From: Christensenella sp. UBA4263
GTDB lineage: Bacteria; Bacillota; Clostridia; Christensenellales; Aristaeellaceae
DNA length: 64,000 nucleotides
Assembly: GCA_002395225.1 (NCBI GenBank)
Contig: DGWH01000038.1
Coordinates: 27,777 to 91,776 of the forward strand
Reading direction: 5' to 3'
Shown here: positions 8,016 through 17,234 of the stretch, piece after piece
Numbering within the stretch: the first letter of the stretch is position 1
Layout: every line of letters begins with the position of its first letter
The notes under the pieces: generated by a model
The model's database searches: none
What the model saw: only the letters and a program-made list of their open reading frames with translations
Told to the model about the DNA's origin: nothing
Made by a program: the position numbers and the translations under genes

Positions 8016-11000
8016 ATGGGACGGGATCAGACAATCCGCAAAGTACTGGTCATCGGTTCCGGACCGATTGTCATTGGCCAGGCGGCGGAATTTGACTATG
8101 CCGGTGCACAGGCCTGCCGCGTTTTGCGTCAGGAGGGCGTCAATGTGGTGCTGGTCAATTCCAATCCGGCCACCATCATGACCGACAAGCATCTGGCGGA
8201 TGAGATTTATCTGGAGCCGCTGACGGAGGCCACGCTGCGGCGGATTATCGAAAAGGAACGCCCGGATGGCCTTCTGGCCGGTCTGGGCGGACAGACGGCC
8301 CTGACCCTGGCCATGCAGCTGAGCCGGGACGGGACCTTGGCCAAATATGGCGTGCGGCTTCTGGGCTCGGACATTGAGGCCATTGAGCGGGCGGAGGACC
8401 GGGAGAAGTTCCGCGAGACGATGAAAGCCATCGGGCAGCCGGTGGTGGCCTCGGAGATTGCGGTGACACTGGATGAGGCGATTCGGGCGGCCAAAGAGAT
8501 CGGCTATCCGGTCATCGTCCGTCCGGCCTATACGCTGGCCGGAACGGGCGGCGGCATCGCCGGGGATGAGGCCAGTCTGCGGCAGATTGCCGCCACGGGC
8601 CTGGAACTCTCACCGATTCATCAGGTCCTGATCGAGCGCTGCATCTCGGGCTGGAAAGAGATCGAGTTTGAGACCATGCGGGATGCGCAGGGGAATGTCA
8701 TTGCGGTCTGTTCCATGGAAAACGTGGACCCGGTGGGCATTCATACCGGCGATTCCATCGTGGTGGCCCCGGCCCTGACCCTTTCGGACCGGGAATACCA
8801 GATGCTGCGCACGGCGTCCCTTGAAATGATTTCGGCCATCGGGATTGTGGGCGGATGCAACTGTCAGTTTGCCCTGAATCCGGACAGCTTTGAGTATGCC
8901 GTCATTGAGGTCAACCCGCGTGTCTCCCGTTCCTCCGCTCTGGCCTCCAAGGCGACCGGCTATCCCATTGCCAAGATGACCACCCGGATTGCCCTTGGCT
9001 ATACGCTGCCGGAAATCGTCAATGAGGTGACGGGGCGCACCTGCGCCTGCTTTGAGCCGACACTGGATTATGTGGTGGTCAAGTTCCCCAAATGGCCCTT
9101 TGACAAGTTTGCCGGGAGCAGCCGGATTCTGGGCACCCAGATGAAGGCGACAGGCGAGGTCATGTCCATTGCCCAGAGCTTTGAGGCGGCCCTGATGAAA
9201 GCAGTCCGCGGCGCGGAAATTTCCCTGGATATCCTGAATGCGCCGCCGCTCAGCGACAGGCCCCTGCGGGAGCGGCTGGCCGAGGCCAATGACCGGCGGC
9301 TCTTTACGGTCTTTGAGGCCCTCAAGAGCGGCATCTCAGTGGATGAGATCCACGAAATTACCCGGATTGACCGGTGGTTCCTCTGGCGCCTTGCCGCCAT
9401 GGCCGCCTATGAACAGCGGATTGTCGCAGAGGGCCTCACGGATGAGGATTACCGTCTGGGCAAGCGGATGGGGTATCCGGATACGGCCCTGACCCGTCTG
9501 AGCGGACGCACCAATCTGCCGCCGTTTTCCCTCAGTTACAAGATGGTGGATACCTGCGGCGCTGAATTCGATGCCGCCACCCCGTATTTCTATTCGACCT
9601 GTGACGCGGTCTGTGAGTCGAGGCAGCTGAAGCGCAGCGGGAAAAAGGTCATCGTGGTGCTGGGCTCCGGCCCGATCCGCATCGGACAGGGAATCGAGTT
9701 TGACTACAGCTCCGTGCACTGTGTCTGGATGCTTCGGGAACTGGGGTATGATGTGGTCATCATCAACAACAATCCGGAAACGGTTTCAACGGACTACGAC
9801 ACGGCGGACCGGCTCTATTTTGAACCGCTTTTCGGGGAGGATGTGGAGCAGATCCTGAAGGTGGAAAAGCCGGAGGGCGTGGTGGTGGCTTTTGGCGGTC
9901 AGACGGCCATCAAGCTGACCAAATACCTGGACCAGCGCGGGGTAAAGATTCTGGGCACCTCGGCGGACGGCATCGACCTGGCCGAGGACCGCATCCGCTT
10001 TGATGCCCTCCTTGAACAGTTCGGGATCCGGCGGCCCAGAGGACGGTCGGCCCTGACCATGGAGGAGGCGCTGCAGGCGGCCAATGCCCTGGGGTATCCG
10101 GTGCTCCTTCGTCCCTCGTATGTCATCGGCGGACAGAACATGACCATTGCCCGGTCGGATGAGGCTGTCCGGACGTACATGTCCCGCATTCTGGAACACG
10201 CCATTGAAAATCCGGTGCTCATCGACCAGTACATGCCGGGAACGGAGCTTGAGGTGGATGTGGTCTCGGATGGCCGGGATGTCCTGATTCCGGGCGTCAT
10301 GGAGCATGTGGAACGGGCCGGGGTTCACAGCGGTGACTCCATTGCCGTCTATCCGCCGTATAATCTTTCAGACCAGATGCTGGGGGTGATCTGTGACTGT
10401 TCCACCAAACTGGCCCTGGCCCTGGGCACCCGGGGACTGGTGAATATTCAGTACCTGATTCATCAGGGGGAACTCTACGTGATTGAGGTCAATCCGCGGG
10501 CCTCCAGAACCGTCCCCTATATCAGCAAGGTGACCGGCGTTCCCATGGTGGATATTGCCACCCGGGTCATGCTGGGCGAGCACCTGATCGATATCGGCTG
10601 CGGAACCGGGCTCTACCGGACGCCGCCGTATGTGGCGGTGAAAGTGCCGGTGTTCTCCTTTGAGAAGCTGACAGATGCCAATTCCCTGCTGGGACCCGAA
10701 ATGAAATCGACGGGTGAGGTGCTGGGCATCGGGAAAACCCGCGCGGAGGCCCTGTTCAAGGGACTGACGGCGGCCGGCTTCCATCTGCCCGCGCGCCATG
10801 AACAGGCCGGCATCCTGATTTCCGTGGAGGAGAATGACTATCAGGAAATCATTTCACTGGCGAAGCGCTTCTATGACCTGGGCATTGAGCTCTTTGCCAC
10901 CAGCGGCACGGCGGCGGCCATCCGGCAGATGGGCATTTCGGTCACTTCGGTGCCCAATGCCACCGAAAGCGATACCCTGATGCAGCTCCTGGAGGACCGA

Positions 11001-12041
11001 AAAATCAACTACATCGTGTATACCGGCGCCGTCAGGGATACCACAGTGGGGGATTACAATCTGCTCCACCGCCGGGCCATGCAGCTGGGCATTCCCTGCC
11101 TGACCAGCACGGATACGGCCGGGGCACTGGCGGAAATCATCGAAAGCCGGTTTAACGAGGAAAATACGGAGCTGGTGGACATCAATCATATGCGTCCCTG
11201 GCGGCAGCGGATTCACTTCGCCAAAATGCAGTCCTGCGGAAACGACTACATTTTCATTGAGAACTTCGACGGCGCGGTTTCCTGTCCGGAATCCCTGTGC
11301 ATCTCCCTGTGCACGCCGCATTACGGCATCGGCGGAGACGGACTGGTGCTCATCGAGCATTCCCGGGTAGCGGATGCGAAAATGCGCACCTTCAATCAGG
11401 ATGGCAGCGAGGGCCGCATGGCCGGAAACAACATCCGGTCCGTGGCCAAATATCTCTTTGACAAGGGATACGTTCACAGCACCTCCATGCGCATTGAAAC
11501 CCTCAGCGGAATTTATCGGGTCCGGCTGTACCTGCGGGATGGAAAAGCGAATACCGTCTCCGTGGATATGGGCTGTCCCACCTTTGAAACGGCCCGGATT
11601 CCGGCCTGTAGCGACCTGCCCGAGATCATCCGAGCGCCCTTTGAGGCGGCAGGACAGAGGTGGGAGGTGACCTGCGTCAATGTGGGCAATCCGCACTGCG
11701 TCGTTTTCTGTGATGCCATTGACAGCCTCGATCTCGCCAGGATCGGTCCCGCATTTGAAGAGCATCCCATGTTCCCGGAGCGGGTCAACACGGAATTTGT
11801 CCGCGTCGTCAACCGGACGACCCTCCGCATCCGGGTCTGGGAACGGGGCAACGGTGAAACCCTTTCCTGCGGAACCGGTGCCTGTGCGGCGGTTGCCGCG
11901 GCCGTCCGGAACGGATACTGTGACAGGGAGTCGGATATCACCGTGAAACTCCTGGGCGGGGATATGACCGTCCGCTGCGGAGATACCCTGTCTCTTTCCG
12001 GCGTGTCCACCATGGTCTTTGAAGGTGAATTTGAAATGTAA
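8016..12041 (+). CDS. carB: Carbamoyl-phosphate synthase large subunit fused to a diaminopimelate epimerase domain
   Basis: A single 1341-residue frame. Residues 1 to about 1058 are a full CarB: two ATP-grasp synthetase halves (about 1-400 and 546-935) and the MGS-like regulatory domain (about 936-1058). They form carbamoyl phosphate from bicarbonate, ATP and ammonia. From about residue 1064 the same frame is a DapF domain (KMQSCGNDYIF; GIGGDGL; NVGNPHCV; ERVNTEF; ERGNGETLSCGTGACA). DapF interconverts LL- and meso-diaminopimelate with two cysteines. The second is kept (Cys1285), but the first is alanine (Ala1136 in MAGNNIRS), and the later motif cysteine is Ser1142. No stop or internal ribosome site separates the parts. 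CarB activity is near certain; epimerase activity is doubtful. Confidence 0.95.
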   Translation: MGRDQTIRKVLVIGSGPIVIGQAAEFDYAGAQACRVLRQEGVNVVLVNSNPATIMTDKHLADEIYLEPLTEATLRRIIEKERPDGLLAGLGGQTALTLAMQLSRDGTLAKYGVRLLGSDIEAIERAEDREKFRETMKAIGQPVVASEIAVTLDEAIRAAKEIGYPVIVRPAYTLAGTGGGIAGDEASLRQIAATGLELSPIHQVLIERCISGWKEIEFETMRDAQGNVIAVCSMENVDPVGIHTGDSIVVAPALTLSDREYQMLRTASLEMISAIGIVGGCNCQFALNPDSFEYAVIEVNPRVSRSSALASKATGYPIAKMTTRIALGYTLPEIVNEVTGRTCACFEPTLDYVVVKFPKWPFDKFAGSSRILGTQMKATGEVMSIAQSFEAALMKAVRGAEISLDILNAPPLSDRPLRERLAEANDRRLFTVFEALKSGISVDEIHEITRIDRWFLWRLAAMAAYEQRIVAEGLTDEDYRLGKRMGYPDTALTRLSGRTNLPPFSLSYKMVDTCGAEFDAATPYFYSTCDAVCESRQLKRSGKKVIVVLGSGPIRIGQGIEFDYSSVHCVWMLRELGYDVVIINNNPETVSTDYDTADRLYFEPLFGEDVEQILKVEKPEGVVVAFGGQTAIKLTKYLDQRGVKILGTSADGIDLAEDRIRFDALLEQFGIRRPRGRSALTMEEALQAANALGYPVLLRPSYVIGGQNMTIARSDEAVRTYMSRILEHAIENPVLIDQYMPGTELEVDVVSDGRDVLIPGVMEHVERAGVHSGDSIAVYPPYNLSDQMLGVICDCSTKLALALGTRGLVNIQYLIHQGELYVIEVNPRASRTVPYISKVTGVPMVDIATRVMLGEHLIDIGCGTGLYRTPPYVAVKVPVFSFEKLTDANSLLGPEMKSTGEVLGIGKTRAEALFKGLTAAGFHLPARHEQAGILISVEENDYQEIISLAKRFYDLGIELFATSGTAAAIRQMGISVTSVPNATESDTLMQLLEDRKINYIVYTGAVRDTTVGDYNLLHRRAMQLGIPCLTSTDTAGALAEIIESRFNEENTELVDINHMRPWRQRIHFAKMQSCGNDYIFIENFDGAVSCPESLCISLCTPHYGIGGDGLVLIEHSRVADAKMRTFNQDGSEGRMAGNNIRSVAKYLFDKGYVHSTSMRIETLSGIYRVRLYLRDGKANTVSVDMGCPTFETARIPACSDLPEIIRAPFEAAGQRWEVTCVNVGNPHCVVFCDAIDSLDLARIGPAFEEHPMFPERVNTEFVRVVNRTTLRIRVWERGNGETLSCGTGACAAVAAAVRNGYCDRESDITVKLLGGDMTVRCGDTLSLSGVSTMVFEGEFEM

Positions 12042-12110
12042 GGGAAACGTTCTGTGAATCCGTTTCAGGCATGAAAGCGGAATGCTTCCTCAGCAATCCG
12101 GTCTTAACGC

Positions 12111-12146
12111 GAAAGCGTCTCCGTTTTAAACGGAGACGCTTTTTTG
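12111..12146 (+). terminator. Intrinsic terminator of the argF-car operon
   Basis: AAGCGTCTCCG (12113-12123) and CGGAGACGCTT (12131-12141) form an 11-bp perfect stem, followed by a T run. It lies about 70 bases after the carB stop. The stem also has A residues on its other side and could work for the minus-strand gene at 12198. Confidence 0.9.
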
Positions 12147-12197
12147 TGTGTATCGCCTGAGGACACCCGGAAAAGCCGGGATTCCATCCTGACCCAT

Positions 12198-12542
12198 TCA
12201 GGACTTGCCGGGGTCAGGGGGGATGTTGTCACGAAGGATACCGGCAATGTTCTGCAGCAGGGTCAGGAATGCGTCCCTTTTTTTATTAAGGGCTTCAACT
12301 TCCTTCTTTAATTCTTCAACCCTGGCTATTTTTTGCTGAAGCTCCTCCTGCAATGCGGCCAGATCCGGTTCACCTTTTGGACTGCTTTTTCGTTTCCGGG
12401 GAGCAGGGGGGATGAGTGTTCCGTCCGGTCCAACCGTGCCGATAAACCGTTTCCGGGGCTGCCCGGACTTGGTCGTTGTATTCGGGATGGTTTCATATAC
12501 CCGAATCTCACCGGTCTTTTTGTCTTCAATACGGATTTGCAT
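12198..12542 (-). CDS. Small basic protein with C-terminal coiled coil
   Basis: This 114-residue protein has not been identified. The N-terminal half reads like a short DNA-associated or mobile-element accessory protein (RIEDKKTGEIRVYE, RKRFIGTVGPDG). The C-terminal half (about 65-105) is a heptad-like coiled coil (LQQKIARVEELKKEVEALNK). I chose the ATG at 12542 because AGGTG lies 8 bases upstream; a GTG four codons earlier is inside that ribosome site. It sits alone in a small minus-strand island with DUF2442 and DUF4160 genes. No transposase is beside it, so a link to an insertion sequence is speculation. Confidence 0.55.
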   Translation of the reverse strand: MQIRIEDKKTGEIRVYETIPNTTTKSGQPRKRFIGTVGPDGTLIPPAPRKRKSSPKGEPDLAALQEELQQKIARVEELKKEVEALNKKRDAFLTLLQNIAGILRDNIPPDPGKS

Positions 12543-12791
12543 GGCCAAATTCACCTCGCTGTTGCGTCATAATGGGGTCATCAGTTCATTTGGTCATATG
12601 ATGCCAAATTCAGAAGTGTTTTTCAACGGGTATTTCATTTGGAGAATGGGAAGCAGCATATTTTGCAGGATTCGTTGCACTCAAAATGGTTCAGGAATTC
12701 AATGAAAACAAAGCGGGAAGGGGAATAACAATGAAGCACCGCTTGCGTAAATTGATCACTGTGGCCTTGGTCGTGAAGGTGGACAAGACGT

Positions 12792-13082
12792 TTATCCCGC
12801 CTTCGAATACGCATAACTGTGTTTGTACATATATTCCGGAGAGCAATCAATCTCTCCGTTCAACCAGGTAACTACACCATGATCAAGCATAGGGCAAGAG
12901 AAAACCTTATCATTATGCAGCGGCTCAAAGGCAGAACCCTTCAATATAGTCGCATCAAAAAGACGATATTCTCCATTATTGAATTGCAGCAGCATCATCA
13001 TATCCGAAAGAGGCCTGACCTGCTCAACTTTTAACGATTGCTTTAGTTCACTGCCGTATACAATGCCATCTTTGATAATCAT
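12792..13082 (-). CDS. DUF2442-family protein
   Basis: A 96-residue protein with the DUF2442 pattern: LKVEQVRPLSDMMMLLQFNNGEYRLFDATIL, then PMLDHGVVTWLNGEIDCSPEYMY (each quoted as two adjoining pieces in the frame). Its ATG is preceded by GGAGG at 8 bases. It follows the DUF4160 gene by 16 bases on the same strand, an arrangement frequently seen for these two families. The biochemical role of either is not established to my knowledge. The C-terminal residues SYAYSKAG look less conserved. Confidence 0.75.
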   Translation of the reverse strand: MIIKDGIVYGSELKQSLKVEQVRPLSDMMMLLQFNNGEYRLFDATILKGSAFEPLHNDKVFSCPMLDHGVVTWLNGEIDCSPEYMYKHSYAYSKAG

Positions 13083-13098
13083 TCTGTCTACCTCCGGC

Positions 13099-13365
13099 TT
13101 ATTTCAAAGGATCGATCTTCTTAAACGGAATATTCCTGACCGCCTGATTCCATGCTTCATAAAGCTCCTCTTCATGAATGGCCATCCATCCTGTAAGTAT
13201 TCGATACTGTTTTACAGGAATGCTTCCATCCAGCACCTCACCGTCCAAACCGACCGATGCTTCATATTCGCCATAATAAACATGAACGTGAGGCTTATGA
13301 TGTTTATCGTTGTCATTGAAGATCATTTTGATTACTAATCCATAGAATCTGCTGATTTCTGGCAC
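13099..13365 (-). CDS. DUF4160-family protein
   Basis: An 88-residue protein with the DUF4160 signature MIFNDNDKHHKPHVHVYYGE and a C-terminal WMAIHEEELYEAWNQA. It starts with GTG at 13365 and has a GGAGG ribosome site. It is the first gene of a two-gene unit with the DUF2442 protein. The pair resembles a toxin-antitoxin or small accessory module in size and spacing, but this is an inference from layout only. Confidence 0.78.
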   Translation of the reverse strand: MPEISRFYGLVIKMIFNDNDKHHKPHVHVYYGEYEASVGLDGEVLDGSIPVKQYRILTGWMAIHEEELYEAWNQAVRNIPFKKIDPLK

Positions 13366-13553
13366 GCGACACTCCTCCGTTTCCTGTTATGCTAAGAGCA
13401 AATTCATTTATATTCAAACCGAAAGTAGTATACCACATTCGTTAAACATCAACAAGCATCAGATCATCATTTTGTTTCCATTTTAACAAACGGATGAATT
13501 TTGCTCCGGGCATCCGGAAATCGGATTTTCACGGACAAGCATGAAAATGACTA

Positions 13554-13582
13554 TTGACAAAACGGATGAATTATAATAAATA
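13554..13582 (+). promoter_or_regulatory. Probable promoter of the large secreted repeat protein
   Basis: TTGACA at 13554-13559 lies 17 bases before TAAATA at 13577-13582, inside an AT-rich stretch. A TATAAT at 13572 is too close to pair with this -35 box. The phrase AACGGATGAATT occurs both at the promoter and about 70 bases upstream, possibly an operator repeat. Confidence 0.5.
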
Positions 13583-13644
13583 TAAAAACAAGGATAACCG
13601 CAGGCAAGATCCCATCAGACGACAGAAAAAGGAAAGGAGTCCAC

Positions 13645-16600
13645 ATGAAAAAGAAGATCAGTATCATCGTCTTATGCCTGATGCTCCTCACGATTGCACT
13701 GGCGGGTGCAGCTGAGGGAAAACAGAAAGCAGAGATCCTGAATAAAGCGCCTCTGCTGATGTACTGTCCGGAAGAGGGAAAGGATGATCCCGAGTTTGAC
13801 ACGTATGAAAGCTTTTATTTTGAAATCCAGCCGGCAGGAAAGTATGACCTTCAGGTAGAGTATGCTGAAGGGGATGAAGCACTGTTTGAGGCAATCAGTG
13901 CACGTCAGTACAGGAAAGAGGAGGAGAGCATCTGTATTGAAGCAGAGGTTTTCCCCAAGGAACCCTGCGTGACGAAATTCAGACTGACAGGGGAGTCAGA
14001 GGATGCGTATATTGATGAACTGTTTGAAATTCAGGTTATCCCGTATACAGGCCGGGTAACGCAGGAAAGGGTTGATGTTCAGGTACAGACAGGGGAAACG
14101 GTTCATCTGTGGGATGCCTGCTTTGAGGAACTTGCAGACGAGGGGAATCCCATTTCTGCTCGCTACTTTAACGTCACGGATACCGACAAGGCAGGAAAGT
14201 ATTCGCTGAATGGGGATGAATTTACAGCTGACGAGGCCGGAATTTATCATGTGATCGCCGAGGCCTGGAACAGAAATATTCTGGAAAGGGTCAATATCCG
14301 GGTCATTGCAGGGGATGTTTCCGAAGAGGCAATAAAGGCGGATACAGAGGCCGGTCTTGCAAGGGCAGCGCTGGATGAACCGGCCGAGCATCCCGGAAAG
14401 CTTCGTGCCAGAATCGATTCGTATCTCATTCGTCAATTCCGCAGAGGTGTACCATTTTATTGCAAATCGGATGAGTTCCCGGATATCAAGCTTGACAACA
14501 ATATCTGGTACAGGATGGAACTCTCCCGGGAAGGAAATTTCAGACTGAAACTTGATCTGGTTGAAGGAGATTCCTTTATCAAGAACCTGTTTGGTGTTCG
14601 GTATTCAAGAGGATACAGTTATCTGAATCTGAAGAATGCCGCAAATCTGACACAGCCGGGGTCAGCCGTGCTTCGGATAACCGGTGAAAAAGACAATTAT
14701 TACGTGGATGAAACATTTACCGTAAAGTTGGTGCCGTTTCACGGTCCGCTGGTTGAACTCAGGAAAGATTATGTCCATGTGAACCTGGACGAAGCGACGG
14801 ATGTGGCAGCGGAATTTGCGGATCTTTCCACCGTGGAGGATATCGGTTACGGGTTTGTCCCGAAGAGTGGAAACCGGTATAAATACGGGAATATTGAGAA
14901 TGAAAACTTTGCGTGGAAGGATTATGAGTTCCGGGCATTCAGAAAAGGCATTTATGAAGCCAAATTCAGGCCCAGTCAGGTGAACATCGATTATGAGTTC
15001 GATGTAAAGATTTATGCCGGAGATTATCCGTACATTCTCTCAACCGATGGCGAGGCCTACCCGGGTGCGGAGATTCATGTCCTGGCGGACCCGCTGATGG
15101 ACGAGGCAAAAGACAGGGAAATCGAGTATGCCGTTGAAGGAAATGAAAAGGTTTCCATCGACCCCGAGGGACGCCTGACCATTGCCGAGGATGCTTCGGG
15201 GAATGTCCTGATAAAAGCAAAGCCCTCAGGAATGGATGTCGAACCGTCTGAACTGAAAGTCAAGATTCTCGGTTATGACGGAAAGAAAGCCGAGGATGAT
15301 TTTGATGAGGAAACCAGGCAGGCGTTTGACTATCTGGAAGGGAATCCTCTTTACAGCACGGAAAGCGGAAGCGTCTGGGACAGCTGGCAGGGATATAACA
15401 ATATTGGAATTAGTCTCGGCCTGAACTGCGGGGAAAAGGTAACAAAAGCAACGGTTCTGCCGGTTCATACGGCGGATGAACTGAAAGAACTTCTCGTGGT
15501 CAATCCCAAGGCGAAAGGATCCCTTGTGATTAATCAGTCGGTACTGAGAAATCTCCGGGCGGGAACGGCCTATTTCCTGGTGACAGCGGAAAGCCAGAGT
15601 CATTATGCCCAGAAACTTGTGACCCTGAATACCAAACCCTATTCCGATCCGGTTGAACCGGAAATCAAAGCGGTTCTTTTCGTGAAGCCGGGTGAGTCGG
15701 TCAATCTGCTGGATTCCATCACGGCCCGTCCGGAAGGCTGTGTCTGTGTTCCTCTGATTGAATCGGATCAAAAGGGACAACTGACTTCCAGTTATTCACA
15801 TGAAACAGGGAAAAAGGACGTGGACCTGATCCCTGTTTCAAATGAGGAGGTTACCTATACCTCGTATTCAGAGGGGTATGATAGCATTGGCTATCAGTTC
15901 ACAAAGGATAATCTGCTCACCCTTCTGACGCTGCAGGTGGTCTGCTCGGATACCCTCACGGAGGCGGACTTTGCCTTTACCCTTCCGGATGTGGAAATGG
16001 CGGCAGGTCAGAAAGTCACACTGAATCCGGAATTTGCCAATGCGGAACTGGTCAACCGTGAGCGGAAAAATGACACGGTCTACCTCGAAGGGGATACGTA
16101 CAATATTCTGACACTGAAAGACCTGACCATTACGGCCCAGGCCAAACTGGACAAGCTTGAAGAGGTAGAGCTTGAGGCCACAAGCCGGTACTGCCCGTCA
16201 CAGAAAACCACGTTGCTGGTACGGGTTCATCCGAAAGCAACGGCGATCAATGCATCCGCTGAAACGGAGCGGCTGTTCCTGGTTCCGGGAAAGGACACGG
16301 TACAGATCCAGGCGGCAGCAGAGCCCGGGGATGCCATGCAGAAATTCAAATACACCTCTTCTAACAGCAAGGTTGCATCAGTCGATGAGAAGGGCCTGAT
16401 TACCGCTGTCGGGGCCGGAAAATGCACGATCACGGTTGCTGCGGAGGATGGCAGTCAGAAAAAGAAGAGTGTGAACATCAGCGTGCTGGAACCGGTCACG
16501 GGAATCAGTCTTGAGGCTCAGAACACAACGGTGCAGGCCGGCAAGAGCGTGAAGATTAAAGCCGCGCTGACCCCTGAAAAACCCTCTGACCGGAAGATTT

Positions 16601-16776
16601 CCTGGGAAGTGAAGGAACCGGAATTTGCAGAGTTTGTCAGGATTTCGAATGAAGGCGTGGTTAATGTCCAGGCAAAATGTCCCTCAGGCAGGATGACCGT
16701 CCTTGCGAAAGCAGAGGGAGCTCTGCCGGATCAGGAGGTCAAGGCTGAGATGATCATTGAAATCACGGGCAAATAA
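13645..16776 (+). CDS. Large secreted protein with Ig-like repeats
   Basis: This 1043-residue protein starts with a signal peptide (core IIVLCLMLLTIALAGAAEG). Residues about 30-220 and 270-470 look like copies of one module: RLTGESEDAYIDELFEIQVI in the first corresponds to RITGEKDNYYVDETFTVKLV in the second. A weaker third copy lies at about 560-770. Between and after are bacterial Ig-like group 2 (BIG2) domains (about 465-545, 860-950 and 955-1043; SSNSKVASVDEKGLITAVG is characteristic). No sortase motif or transmembrane anchor is seen at the C-terminus, so it may be released or held non-covalently. AAAGGAG precedes the ATG. It probably acts in adhesion or envelope binding, which is a guess from domain type. 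Confidence 0.8.
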   Translation: MKKKISIIVLCLMLLTIALAGAAEGKQKAEILNKAPLLMYCPEEGKDDPEFDTYESFYFEIQPAGKYDLQVEYAEGDEALFEAISARQYRKEEESICIEAEVFPKEPCVTKFRLTGESEDAYIDELFEIQVIPYTGRVTQERVDVQVQTGETVHLWDACFEELADEGNPISARYFNVTDTDKAGKYSLNGDEFTADEAGIYHVIAEAWNRNILERVNIRVIAGDVSEEAIKADTEAGLARAALDEPAEHPGKLRARIDSYLIRQFRRGVPFYCKSDEFPDIKLDNNIWYRMELSREGNFRLKLDLVEGDSFIKNLFGVRYSRGYSYLNLKNAANLTQPGSAVLRITGEKDNYYVDETFTVKLVPFHGPLVELRKDYVHVNLDEATDVAAEFADLSTVEDIGYGFVPKSGNRYKYGNIENENFAWKDYEFRAFRKGIYEAKFRPSQVNIDYEFDVKIYAGDYPYILSTDGEAYPGAEIHVLADPLMDEAKDREIEYAVEGNEKVSIDPEGRLTIAEDASGNVLIKAKPSGMDVEPSELKVKILGYDGKKAEDDFDEETRQAFDYLEGNPLYSTESGSVWDSWQGYNNIGISLGLNCGEKVTKATVLPVHTADELKELLVVNPKAKGSLVINQSVLRNLRAGTAYFLVTAESQSHYAQKLVTLNTKPYSDPVEPEIKAVLFVKPGESVNLLDSITARPEGCVCVPLIESDQKGQLTSSYSHETGKKDVDLIPVSNEEVTYTSYSEGYDSIGYQFTKDNLLTLLTLQVVCSDTLTEADFAFTLPDVEMAAGQKVTLNPEFANAELVNRERKNDTVYLEGDTYNILTLKDLTITAQAKLDKLEEVELEATSRYCPSQKTTLLVRVHPKATAINASAETERLFLVPGKDTVQIQAAAEPGDAMQKFKYTSSNSKVASVDEKGLITAVGAGKCTITVAAEDGSQKKKSVNISVLEPVTGISLEAQNTTVQAGKSVKIKAALTPEKPSDRKISWEVKEPEFAEFVRISNEGVVNVQAKCPSGRMTVLAKAEGALPDQEVKAEMIIEITGK

Positions 16777-16799
16777 CTCCTGAATGGAGCATTTTCAGG

Positions 16800-16840
16800 A
16801 ATGGCCCTGTCGCGCAGTGACAGTAAGCCAAATCCAGGAT
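16800..16840 (-). repeat. Dispersed hairpin repeat, copy 1 (inverted)
   Basis: Read on the minus strand, the segment has the core CTGTCAC-TGC-GCGACAG (arms 16817-16823 and 16807-16813 on the plus strand) with GGATTTGGCTTA before it and GGCCAT after it. One pair in the stem is mismatched. It matches four other copies in this window. Confidence 0.7.
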
Positions 16841-16918
16841 ATTGAAAAAGCTCTCAGGGAAATGAACAGAGTCGAGGCCTGTAAAAGAGGATTCGCCGGA
16901 CTCTGAGACAGCAATAAA

Positions 16919-16980
16919 GAAAAGAGGGCGGGAACCTGCGTGAAATCATTCGATTTCAGGCAGAGTTCCTGCTCTCTTTT
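16919..16980 (+). terminator. Imperfect terminator-like hairpin
   Basis: AAAGAGGGCGGGAACCTGC and its partner around GCAGAGTTCCTGCTCTCTTT form an imperfect stem, capped by the perfect inner hairpin GAAATC-ATTC-GATTTC, ending in TTTT. It lies between the secreted protein and the sensor kinase. The rest of 16981-17190 shows no gene; a TATACT at 17141-17146 may be the -10 box of the kinase. Confidence 0.55.
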
Positions 16981-17201
16981 GCTGCCTTATGGGCTTTGAC
17001 AACAATGGTTCAGCAATCGAACGTCTTTATACGCATGATGCCCAAACTGAAATTCGTTTTTCTGGAATTTTTCAACCCATATGGGAGAACTATTTTGTGA
17101 AGCAGTGGAAACGATTATAGAAAGAAAAAGGGAAATGTGATATACTGAGACAAAATGCAGGGATCATAGGATCTCCTGTCTATGAAACACGGGAGGTTCG
17201 G

Positions 17202-17234
17202 ATGAAACTGCCAGGGGAATGGTCAAAGCTTTGA
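17202..17234 (+). CDS. Possible ten-residue leader peptide overlapping the kinase start
   Basis: An ATG at 17202 is well spaced from GGGAGG (17191-17196) and opens a ten-codon frame, MKLPGEWSKL, ending with TGA at 17232-17234. It overlaps the first codons of the long kinase frame (ATG 17219). If translated, it would control initiation of the kinase gene, or it may simply show that the true kinase start is further downstream at 17324. Confidence 0.3.
   Translation: MKLPGEWSKL

Noticed and set aside
13099..13365. Assignment of the DUF4160/DUF2442 pair as a proven toxin-antitoxin system.
   Set aside because: Only family resemblance and gene layout support it; no motif of a known toxin is seen.
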